A stretch of 64,000 nucleotides of DNA from an uncultured Lachnospiraceae bacterium (GTDB taxonomy: Bacteria > Bacillota > Clostridia > Lachnospirales > Lachnospiraceae). The stretch lies in assembly GCA_910577955.1 (NCBI GenBank), contig CAJTNC010000010.1, positions 30,791 through 94,790 on the forward strand, given 5' to 3'. Of the stretch, positions 15,600 through 22,821 are shown one piece after another (the first letter of the stretch is position 1; each line of letters begins with the position of its first letter). The position numbers were made by a program, and so were the translations under genes. Under the pieces are notes generated by a model. The model was not told the DNA's origin, made no database searches, and worked only from the letters and a program-made list of their open reading frames with translations.

Positions 15600-16346
15600 C
15601 TACCACCATTTGATCAGTTCCGTCACCTGATTTCTCATCTCCACAAAATCCGCTTCCACCACGTTTCTGGGTCTCGGAAGTTCATTTTTCAGTTTACTTT
15701 TTATACTTGTCGGTTTGTTTGTTAAAACCAGAATATTTTCGCTCAGATACACCGCTTCCTCAATGTTGTGGGTGATAAAGATCACCGTGGTCCCCAACTT
15801 CTGCCACAGTTTGATCAGTTCGTCCTCCAGCCGGAAACGCAGCTCCACATCCAGTTGTCCATAGGGTTCATCCATCAGCAGAATATCCGGCTTCACCGCA
15901 AAAGCTCTGGCGATCACAACCCGCTGCAGCATGCTGGTGGAGAGCTCCACCGGATAATAGTCCTTATATTTTGTCAGCCCTACCATCTCGAGCACTTCCG
16001 CCACTTCCCGTTTGATCTCATCCTTCGGTTTTTTCTTCATCTTGAGACCGAAAGCCACGTTCTCCTCCACCGTCAGCCATGACATGGTGGAATACTCTTG
16101 AAAGATATAAGCAATATTGTGCTTTTTCGTATCAACGGGCTCCCCCTCAACCAAAATCCTGCCTCCGGTCAGATCATAAAGCCCGGTGATGCAGTTTAAA
16201 AAAGTGGTCTTTCCGCAGCCCGTAGGACCTACGATACAGAGAAACTCTCCACGGCGCACATCAAAGGAGACATCGTTTAAGACCTTCAGATCACCAAAGT
16301 TTTTCGTCATATGATCCACATGTAAAATAATATTGTTTTCTTCCAT
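15600..16346 (-). CDS. ABC transporter ATP-binding protein, SsuB/TauB-like (second of pair)
   Basis: This is the cytoplasmic ATPase of a sulfonate/nitrate/taurine-type importer. It has Walker A GPTGCGKTT, Walker B ILLMDEPYGQLD and an H-loop ITHN. The signature is ELSTSMLQR, which departs from the usual LSGGMQQR: the SGG positions read STS. The longer frame to 16391 runs into the preceding ATPase gene; the ATG at 16346 opens the conserved family N-terminus and follows AAGGGTGAG. Two different ATPases with two permeases suggest a heteromeric importer. Confidence 0.9.
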   Translation of the reverse strand: MEENNIILHVDHMTKNFGDLKVLNDVSFDVRRGEFLCIVGPTGCGKTTFLNCITGLYDLTGGRILVEGEPVDTKKHNIAYIFQEYSTMSWLTVEENVAFGLKMKKKPKDEIKREVAEVLEMVGLTKYKDYYPVELSTSMLQRVVIARAFAVKPDILLMDEPYGQLDVELRFRLEDELIKLWQKLGTTVIFITHNIEEAVYLSENILVLTNKPTSIKSKLKNELPRPRNVVEADFVEMRNQVTELIKWW

Positions 16347-16365
16347 GTTCTCACCCTTGCTCCTT

Positions 16366-17121
16366 CTACAGCGCTTTATCCACGACCGCACTGATCTCCC
16401 CGCGCAGTCTTAAAAATTCTTTGTCCACGTAATTTCTCGGTCTCGGCAGATCGATCACATACTCTTTCTTGATGCGCGTAGGACAGTTCGTCATCACCAC
16501 AATGCGGTCTGCCAGATAGATAGCCTCCTCGATATTGTTTGTCACAAAGACGACGGTCCGCTTCTCCTTCTCCCAAATCTTCATCAGATCCTCCTGCATC
16601 AGGTATCTGGTCTGGGCATCCAGATGACCGAAAGGCTCATCCATGAACAGCACGTCTGGTTCGTTGCAGTAGGCTCTGGCAATGCCCACACGCTGCTGCA
16701 TGCCGCCGGAAAGCTGGTTTGGATAAGAATTTTCAAATCCCTTTAACCCCACCAGATCAATATAGTGCTGCGCCCTCTCTCTGCGTTCCTTTTTGGGGAT
16801 CCCCCGCACTTTCGGTCCGTACTCTACGTTTCCCATCACCGTCAGCCACGGAAAAAGCGCCATCCTCTGATATACGACACCTCTGTCAGGTCCGGGCTTT
16901 TCCACCTGTTTTCCGCTCACTTCCACCGTGCCCCCGGTGGCCGCCTCCAACCCCGACATGCAGTTTATCATCGTGGACTTCCCGCACTGTCCCGGCCCGA
17001 AAAGCACCAGAAGTTCGTTTTCATGCACCTGCAGCGTCACCTGATCGATCACGGGTACAGGCCCGCGGGATGTCTCAAAGGTTTTTTCCAGATTCTTACA
17101 TACGATCATTTCTCTGCTCAT
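16366..17121 (-). CDS. ABC transporter ATP-binding protein, SsuB/TauB-like (first of pair)
   Basis: This protein has Walker A GPGQCGKST, the canonical signature LSGGMQQR and Walker B VLFMDEPFGHLD. The Walker A reads G-P-G-Q where G-P-S-G is usual, but keeps the GKST core. The chosen ATG at 17121 overlaps the TGA of the preceding permease as ATGA, a typical coupling junction; longer starts would lie inside the permease. Only this member of the ATPase pair has a canonical signature, and its partner has the degenerate one. By analogy with heterodimeric ABC ATPases this could create asymmetric sites, which is an inference. Confidence 0.9.
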   Translation of the reverse strand: MSREMIVCKNLEKTFETSRGPVPVIDQVTLQVHENELLVLFGPGQCGKSTMINCMSGLEAATGGTVEVSGKQVEKPGPDRGVVYQRMALFPWLTVMGNVEYGPKVRGIPKKERRERAQHYIDLVGLKGFENSYPNQLSGGMQQRVGIARAYCNEPDVLFMDEPFGHLDAQTRYLMQEDLMKIWEKEKRTVVFVTNNIEEAIYLADRIVVMTNCPTRIKKEYVIDLPRPRNYVDKEFLRLRGEISAVVDKAL

Positions 17122-17912
17122 TTTCCTCTCACGCTCCATCTGCACAATCTGGCCTCGATCGCTCTCATCGCGACCGCCAGAATATATCCCACGATACCGA
17201 TGGCCACAATGCCCACCAGAATCTGTACCGTGCTGTTGCTGTCCTGTCCCTTTATGATGACCCAACCCACGCCCTCCGAAGAACGCACCATCTCAGCCGC
17301 CACCACCGTAGCCCAGGAAGTTCCCACCGCAATCTGCAGTCCCGCAAAAATATGAGGAACGCAGGAAGGCAGTACGATGCCGGTAAATACCTGCCTATTG
17401 TTTGCCCCCAGCATTCTGGCCGCCCCCATCAGTTCCGGATCCACCGCGCGGACACCGGAATAAGCGTTCATGGTCACCGCGCAGAAGGCGGAGTAAAAGA
17501 TCAGGAAATATTTCGACATCTCGCCCAGACCGAACCACACAATGGAAAGCGGAATCCATGCTATCGGCGGAATCGGGCGAAGCAGTTCAAAGATCGGCCG
17601 AAAAAACGCCGACACCGGCCGAAACCATCCCATCAGAATCCCAAGCACCGTACCTGCCAGAGACCCGAATGCAAACCCCACAAGCACACGGCCGAGGCTC
17701 CACAGAATGTGTCCTTCGATGGTGTGGGTACCGATCGGTTTTAAGATCGCCGTGAAAAATGCTGTCAGCGTCTCGACAGGGCCTGCAAGCACTAAGCCAG
17801 CTTTGGTAAAGGCCACCGCCATCTGCCAGATGCACAGAAAGACAAAAATAGATACCGCGGCACAGGCTGCCTTCTGATATTTCCCTGCTTTTTCATGAAA
17901 ACGCTTAACCAT
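17118..17912 (-). CDS. ABC transporter permease, SsuC/TauC-like (second)
   Basis: The integral membrane subunit has about six hydrophobic helices. The EAA-type coupling loop (GAARMLGANNRQVFTGIVLPSC) holds the conserved Gly that contacts the ATPase. It belongs to the binding-protein-dependent importers for sulfonate, taurine, nitrate and related anions. The start overlaps the end of the upstream permease by 8 bp, and the stop overlaps the next ATPase start. It is probably paired with the other permease as a heterodimer. Confidence 0.9.
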   Translation of the reverse strand: MVKRFHEKAGKYQKAACAAVSIFVFLCIWQMAVAFTKAGLVLAGPVETLTAFFTAILKPIGTHTIEGHILWSLGRVLVGFAFGSLAGTVLGILMGWFRPVSAFFRPIFELLRPIPPIAWIPLSIVWFGLGEMSKYFLIFYSAFCAVTMNAYSGVRAVDPELMGAARMLGANNRQVFTGIVLPSCVPHIFAGLQIAVGTSWATVVAAEMVRSSEGVGWVIIKGQDSNSTVQILVGIVAIGIVGYILAVAMRAIEARLCRWSVRGK

Positions 17913-18690
17913 CTCTGCGCACCCCCTTTACGATCTTATTTTCAATCAACGACAGCAGTCCGGAAAACACCGCGCCGATGGCACCGATGCCGATCATACC
18001 GCAGATGATGATATCCGGGCGGTAGATCCCTCTGGCCTGCTGGATCATATATCCGAGCCCCATCGTGGAAGCAAGCATCTCCGCCGCCACGATACAGGTC
18101 CAAGCCGCGCCTAACGCCACCCGGATACCCGTCATGATGAGAGGCAGCGCCGTCGGGATCGCAATATGCACAAGCATCTGCGTGTCCGAAGCCCCGAAAG
18201 TCTGTCCCACCCAAAGATGGACGTCCTTTGTCTGCCTGATTCCCGTGTAAGAGTTCACTACACAGGGCACAAAAGCCGACAAAAACACCGTAACTATTTT
18301 GGGCGTCAGACCGATGCCGAATAAAATGATCATCAAAGGAATCCATGCCAGCCCCGGCACCGGCCGCAGCAAATCGAATAAAGGCCGCACAAACAGATCT
18401 ACTTTTTTGTACCATGCCATGAAGATCCCGAGGGGCGTGCCGATGACAATGCCCATCGCCCAGCCCCCGAGGGCAATCTTCAGGGAGGAGAAAATATGCT
18501 GCGGCAGGGTCGCCCCGTCCGGCGCCGTACTTGTCAGTTTCTTGATAAATGTCTCCGCTATTGTGATCGGTCCGGGCAGCGTGGAAGAATTTGTCAGCTT
18601 GAGCACATCACAGCACAGCCACCATACCGCCACGAATATAACAATGGAAAGCACCGATAACCACCAGTAATTTTCTTTTCTCCTTCTCAT
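17905..18690 (-). CDS. ABC transporter permease, SsuC/TauC-like (first)
   Basis: This is a paralogue of the next gene, with about six membrane helices and a coupling loop WVGQTFGASDTQMLVHIAIP. It begins 24 bp after the stop of the substrate-binding lipoprotein gene and overlaps the second permease by 8 bp, so the five transport genes form one transcript. The two permeases are clearly related, with shared PIPPIAWIPL/PVPGLAWIPL segments, and probably arose by duplication. Confidence 0.9.
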   Translation of the reverse strand: MRRRKENYWWLSVLSIVIFVAVWWLCCDVLKLTNSSTLPGPITIAETFIKKLTSTAPDGATLPQHIFSSLKIALGGWAMGIVIGTPLGIFMAWYKKVDLFVRPLFDLLRPVPGLAWIPLMIILFGIGLTPKIVTVFLSAFVPCVVNSYTGIRQTKDVHLWVGQTFGASDTQMLVHIAIPTALPLIMTGIRVALGAAWTCIVAAEMLASTMGLGYMIQQARGIYRPDIIICGMIGIGAIGAVFSGLLSLIENKIVKGVRRDG

Positions 18691-18714
18691 AACAATAACC
18701 TCTTCTTTTTTGCG

Positions 18715-19830
18715 TTATTCCGCTTTGATCTCAGTTCCCGTCGTTTTCGATACATAGGACGGATCGATGGACGCCGCTACATTGGGTGCATTATCCTCGG
18801 TGATTTTCTCAGCCGCCACCAGAAAATCCGTGATGGCTACCCAAGCTTCACCCAGCACATAACCGTCTTCTTTCATCATTTCGCTGCCCACATATTTTCT
18901 GTCTTCGATCTCGTGTGCCAGCGCTTCGTCCGTGCAGCTGATGGCGTTGTCGTCGTAAACTTTTCTCGTGTACTCGGAGCGCAGAGTGTCATCCTGCAGT
19001 TCGTCCATAGCCTTCACAAGACAGTCCACAAACAACTGCACTTCCTCCGAACGATTTTCCACCACTTCGTTTCTCGCAAAGCAGCCGTCGCACATGTTGA
19101 CGCCCGTAGCATCCTCGAAGGAACAAAGCATCGTGTAGCCTTCCTCCGCAAGCTGGTAGGAATAGGGCGGATTTGCCGCCACAGCGTCAGCTTCCCCTGT
19201 GGTGAATGCCTGATAAGCGGGGCCGTACTCCATATTGACCTGATTGATATCGGAAGGCGCCAGTCCATATTTTTCCGCATAAGATTCCGTCATATACTGA
19301 ACTGCCGTACCCAGAGGGCCTAATATCTGCATTCCCTTCAGATTCTCCGCATCTCCGATCAGACCGTTTTCCGCCGTATTCTGGGAAATAGCCGAATCCG
19401 CTCTTGCAAACAGCCCCATTCCGCCGGTAGTATTTACATCCGCCAACCATGTGCAGTTTGCATTCGCCAGAGAATAAACGGACGCAAAGCCTGAAACCGC
19501 AATATCGATCTGCTCCGCTGCGATAGCCTCATTGATAGGAGCGCCGGTGGCAAAAAGTTCTATGCTCACATTCAGGCCGGCTTCCTCAAAATATCCCTTT
19601 TCTTCCGCATACAATACCGGAACGCCCATCGTCAAAGCCATAGTTCCGACCCTCAATTCCTCTCTGTCCGAGGCTGCTGCCGTCTCCGTCTCTTCCTCTG
19701 TTCCCTGCTCTTTTTCCGATTCCGTTCCGCTCTGAGCCGGAGTGCTCTCCTGCGGCTTGCTTCCGCATGCCGTAAGCCCCGCCACCATAGTCAGGGATAA
19801 AACCAATGCCAATAACTTTTTACGTCTCAT
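18715..19830 (-). CDS. ABC substrate-binding lipoprotein, SsuA/NMT1-like
   Basis: This is the extracytoplasmic receptor of the importer. A lipoprotein signal ends in GLTACG (lipobox Cys about 22), followed by a Ser/Glu-rich linker. The periplasmic-binding fold typical of SsuA/NMT1 proteins begins at about residue 60 with RVGTMALTMGVPVLYAEEKG. As first gene of the sulfatase operon it sets the specificity, which the sequence does not reveal. A strong promoter and a palindromic operator lie just upstream. Confidence 0.9.
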   Translation of the reverse strand: MRRKKLLALVLSLTMVAGLTACGSKPQESTPAQSGTESEKEQGTEEETETAAASDREELRVGTMALTMGVPVLYAEEKGYFEEAGLNVSIELFATGAPINEAIAAEQIDIAVSGFASVYSLANANCTWLADVNTTGGMGLFARADSAISQNTAENGLIGDAENLKGMQILGPLGTAVQYMTESYAEKYGLAPSDINQVNMEYGPAYQAFTTGEADAVAANPPYSYQLAEEGYTMLCSFEDATGVNMCDGCFARNEVVENRSEEVQLFVDCLVKAMDELQDDTLRSEYTRKVYDDNAISCTDEALAHEIEDRKYVGSEMMKEDGYVLGEAWVAITDFLVAAEKITEDNAPNVAASIDPSYVSKTTGTEIKAE

Positions 19831-19866
19831 GTTTTTCCTCCTTTATCCGGTGTGTCGTTTATTTAC

Positions 19867-19880
19867 GTGCGTTATCGCAC
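19867..19880. promoter_or_regulatory. Palindromic operator downstream of the importer promoter
   Basis: GTGCG-TTAT-CGCAC is a perfect 5-bp-arm palindrome. It lies about 12-25 bases downstream of the predicted start of transcription for the importer-sulfatase operon. It shares the GTG...CAC frame and the TTATCG core with a second palindrome near the LacI gene, as expected for repression by that regulator (inference). Confidence 0.6.
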
Positions 19881-19898
19881 ACGCACCTTGTAAGTATC

Positions 19899-19927
19899 AT
19901 TATAGAAATCTACTATATAAAAGTCAA
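19899..19927 (-). promoter_or_regulatory. Predicted promoter of the importer-sulfatase operon
   Basis: On the minus strand TTGACT (19922-19927) and TATAAT (19899-19904) are exactly 17 bp apart. This is the best promoter match in the window and lies about 70 bp before the lipoprotein start. Confidence 0.8.
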
Positions 19928-20020
19928 TCTTTTTCTTCCTGCTTTCTTATATTTTGTAATAATCATCCAAACACGCAACATCACTTTTGTACAAAATTAC
20001 CATTTAATAACTTCCTTTTA

Positions 20021-20048
20021 TTGACAATTGACAATATTATGTTATGAT
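20021..20048 (+). promoter_or_regulatory. Predicted promoter of the LacI-family regulator
   Basis: TTGACA (20021-20026) and TATGAT (20043-20048) are 16 bp apart. Transcription would start near 20055, inside or next to the downstream palindrome. Confidence 0.7.
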
Positions 20049-20055
20049 ATTTATA

Positions 20056-20069
20056 GTGTTATCGAACAC
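20056..20069. promoter_or_regulatory. Palindromic operator downstream of the regulator promoter
   Basis: GTGTT-ATCG-AACAC is a perfect 5-bp-arm palindrome over the predicted transcription start, which suggests autorepression. It resembles the site at 19867-19880. Confidence 0.6.
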
Positions 20070-20097
20070 ATTATTTTTATTCAGAGGGGATATTATC

Positions 20098-21159
20098 ATG
20101 GCTGTTACAATCAAAAAAATTGCCGAGCTTGCAGGTGTTTCCACCGGAACAGTGGACCGTGCCCTCCATGACAGAGGACGCGTGGACGCGAAAGTTGCCC
20201 AGCGGATCAAACAGATCGCACTGGAGCTGGACTACCGACCAAATTCCGTCGCCAAAGGACTCTCCAACAGAAAACGCAACATCAAAATTTCCGTTATCCT
20301 GCATATCCAAAACAGCAATCTGTATTTTGACGACGTCAAAGCCGGAATCAGAAAATGCCGGGAAGAAATCAAGGACTTCGGGATCACAGTGGACATTCTC
20401 CCCTGCCCCGATTACAACGCAGAATGTCAGCTCGCCCTGATCGATCAGACAATAGAAGACGGCGCTAACGCTATCGTCATCGTGCCGATCAACAGCCCTC
20501 TGATCAGAGCCAGACTCAACGAGCTCCACGCCTCAAACTATCCGGTTGTTTTTCTGACTAATATAATAGAAGATACGGAATACCTCAGTTTTGTGGGCTG
20601 CAACTATGAACTGGTCGGGGAAATCACCGCCGGCTTCCTTCATCTGCTGCATCCGGGCGACGGAAAACTGCTCCTGTTTTCTCCGAGCTTCCAGATGTAC
20701 GGACACACTCTGCGCGCAAACGGGCTGAAACAGCATCTCGCAAAAGAGTACCCACACATCCGCCTGCAGGAAACTTACGAAATAGCCGGGGATGACATTC
20801 AGAATTACCAGATCACCAAAAACGCCCTCTCCCGCTTCCCCGACACAGACATTTTTATCTGTCCGGGCGCCTACAGCCGCGGAAACTTAAAAGCGATTCA
20901 GGAACACGGCTACTATAAGAAAGCGCTGATCATATGTTACGATTACTCCGATGAGATCGGTGCAGAGATCCAAAGCGGCAACATCTGTGCCACGATCACC
21001 CAATGTCCGCAGGAACAGGGTTATACGGCGGTAAAGATCCTCTTCGAATATCTCACCGCCAACAAAAAGCCGCGCCTAAAAAACCATTACATCCGCAGCC
21101 GTATCATCGTAAGGGAAAGCATCTGCGAAATGGAACAGATCAAAGAAGAATATCAATAG
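20098..21159 (+). CDS. LacI-family transcriptional regulator
   Basis: The N-terminal helix-turn-helix is canonical (VTIKKIAELAGVSTGTVDRA), followed by a hinge (YRPNSVAKGL) and a type-1 periplasmic-binding-like sensor domain of about 290 residues. The ATG at 20098 follows AGAGGGGA and opens the HTH at residue 3; the longer frame to 20044 overlaps the operator and has no ribosome site. It is the only plus-strand gene of the region and faces the importer-sulfatase operon, so it probably represses that operon and itself until a ligand binds. The ligand is unknown. Confidence 0.9.
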   Translation: MAVTIKKIAELAGVSTGTVDRALHDRGRVDAKVAQRIKQIALELDYRPNSVAKGLSNRKRNIKISVILHIQNSNLYFDDVKAGIRKCREEIKDFGITVDILPCPDYNAECQLALIDQTIEDGANAIVIVPINSPLIRARLNELHASNYPVVFLTNIIEDTEYLSFVGCNYELVGEITAGFLHLLHPGDGKLLLFSPSFQMYGHTLRANGLKQHLAKEYPHIRLQETYEIAGDDIQNYQITKNALSRFPDTDIFICPGAYSRGNLKAIQEHGYYKKALIICYDYSDEIGAEIQSGNICATITQCPQEQGYTAVKILFEYLTANKKPRLKNHYIRSRIIVRESICEMEQIKEEYQ

Positions 21160-21171
21160 ACCAAAGAGAAA

Positions 21172-21199
21172 GAGGGCCGGCGTACCGGTCCTCTGTTTT
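21172..21199 (+). terminator. Terminator of the LacI-family gene
   Basis: GAGGGCCGG and CCGGTCCTC form a 9-bp stem (one G-U pair) with loop CGTA, followed by TGTTTT, 13 bases after the stop codon. Confidence 0.75.
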
Positions 21200-21250
21200 G
21201 AACGTTTTATCCGGTGGGAATTTCATGGCTAGATCTGTGATCTCTGCTCC

Positions 21251-22222
21251 CTATTCCTCCTTCGCCGCCTCTCTGATCACCGCATTGAGCGCCGCAAACA
21301 ACACCCCTGCCACGGGCCAGATGATCCAGCTTCTGCCCCACTTATTTCCGCTATAAAAGCTGTAGCCAAGGTATATAGCTGTCACTAACAGCCAGTAAAC
21401 CCCGGGGAAAAAAGCTACTTTCTTGTTCACCGACTTATTTTCCACGGTGTACTCTCCGCACTGCAGCAGTTTATCAAAACTTTCTTCCACAACGCCCGCT
21501 CTCACAAAAAGATATACTCCGCCGGCCACAAAAAGAAGCAAAATACACACGCCTCCGACCAGCGGCACATCTCTTTCCGTAACGAGACTCAACGCCAACA
21601 ACGGGATAACGCCCACAATGCACAGTACCGTGCCGATCACTATTGACATTCTGTACTTCCCTTCAAAATCGCTTTTCCGCTTCTCCACGATCCCTTCCAC
21701 ACCGTACTGCAGCGAAAATGCTTCCTGCTCAATATATTTATATTTCTCCAACTTCATCCCGTTAAAAATGCAGATGGCCACACCGATTGCCACGACCGAC
21801 AGCAAAATGATTACACCGAGGATCGACATCCTGTCTTCCCAAACGCTTTCTTCCCAAACCGCGGCCATCATCAAAAGGGCGATCGGAGACAAAATAAACA
21901 GAGAAACCGCAGCGGCGATCCTGCCGCACACTTCCCTCGCCGTATTCATATAAGCGTTGGCCTCTTCCACTGACACGATCCGCCCTTCCGGCACATCTTT
22001 TCCGCTGATCAGCTCCGTCTCCTCCATCTCGTCCTTTAATAAGTAGTCCGTACTGACGCCGAACAGTTCACTCATCTTTAATATCTTGTCCAGATCCGGG
22101 ATCGTGGCTCCCACTTCCCACTTCGATACGGACTGTCTGGAAATATTCAACTTCTCCGCCAATTCCTCCTGCGACCAGCTCATTCTCTTTCGCAACGCTA
22201 TAATTTTTTCCGCTAAAATCAT
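21251..22222 (-). CDS. XRE-family HTH regulator with C-terminal membrane domain
   Basis: An N-terminal helix-turn-helix (SQEELAEKLNISRQSVSKWE) is followed by a short acidic linker and about five hydrophobic helices in the C-terminal two thirds. This architecture is common in clostridial membrane-tethered regulators; the sensed signal is unknown. The start at 22222 (MILAEKIIAL) matches the usual family N-terminus. An upstream ATG at 22270 with AGAGG seven bases before it would add 16 residues and cannot be excluded. It is a single-gene unit. Confidence 0.82.
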   Translation of the reverse strand: MILAEKIIALRKRMSWSQEELAEKLNISRQSVSKWEVGATIPDLDKILKMSELFGVSTDYLLKDEMEETELISGKDVPEGRIVSVEEANAYMNTAREVCGRIAAAVSLFILSPIALLMMAAVWEESVWEDRMSILGVIILLSVVAIGVAICIFNGMKLEKYKYIEQEAFSLQYGVEGIVEKRKSDFEGKYRMSIVIGTVLCIVGVIPLLALSLVTERDVPLVGGVCILLLFVAGGVYLFVRAGVVEESFDKLLQCGEYTVENKSVNKKVAFFPGVYWLLVTAIYLGYSFYSGNKWGRSWIIWPVAGVLFAALNAVIREAAKEE

Positions 22223-22394
22223 CCTGATACCCTCATCCTTTCCGGTGTCTGTCTTTTTGTATTTCTCCATAAGCGCCTCTGGAATGTCTATATCTTATCC
22301 CTCACACCGGTTGCGGGCTACCAAATAGAGTTAGAAATTACGCACCTGACGGTTGCATTTGCCCATTTTATACCGTTTACAGATAAATCAGGTC

Positions 22395-22786
22395 TTAAAC
22401 TCCCACTCCTGCCCTTACTTTTTCCACTTCCTCAACGGTGCAGCCGTTTGCTCTGGCAATCGAACTGTTGTCTTTATTACCGGCTTGTATTTCCTTAAAA
22501 ATCCGAATTCCAAGCTCCAGCCCCTGTTCTTTTCCTATCTCTTTTCCTATCTCTTTTCCTATCATTTCTCCGTCTTCCCGCATCGCTTGATCATGAAGCT
22601 CCTGATCAAATCCATAAATTTCCATCTCCACGATTTCCTCCTTATGGTTTCAAAAAACTCTGCAAGGATCTCTTCCGAAATACATTCCTCCACTGCCTGT
22701 CTCACCGCCTCTTCCAGTTTTATCCCGTCAATATTATAAAAAACATCGACACCGGATCCACGCGAAACCCCTACGGGAAATCCCAC
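22395..22786 (-). pseudogene. Frameshifted C-terminal remnant of an Rpn-family nuclease/transposase
   Basis: Two overlapping minus-strand frames join into one protein. The first reads KLEEAVRQAVEECISEEILA and EFFET; the second continues with HKEEIVEMEIYGFDQELHDQ and a GKEIGKEIGKEQG run. The two are connected if one base is restored near 22645-22648 (TATGGTTT for TATGGGTTT, plus strand). This tail is typical of the Rpn/PD-(D/E)XK recombination-promoting nuclease family. The nuclease domain is missing upstream, where the ClpX terminator begins. It is therefore truncated and frameshifted, and unlikely to be functional. Confidence 0.7.
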
Positions 22787-22800
22787 ATAAATCCGGTGTC
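22735..22800 (-). terminator. Long-loop hairpin terminator after clpX
   Basis: GACACCGGAT (22748-22757) and ATCCGGTGTC (22791-22800) are perfect inverted 10-mers. On the minus strand the second arm is followed by GATG and TTTTTT, 22 bases past the clpX stop. The 33-base loop is unusually long. Confidence 0.55.
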
Positions 22801-22821
22801 CAATGTCATTTGATCAAAGCG

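Noticed and set aside
17122..17265. Longer N-terminus of the first ATPase gene
   Set aside because: This stretch is permease coding sequence in another frame; the ATGA overlap at 17121 and the family N-terminus fix the start.
22748..22800. Terminal inverted repeats of a tiny mobile element
   Set aside because: The distance is only 33 bases, and a T-tract follows on the side expected for a clpX terminator.
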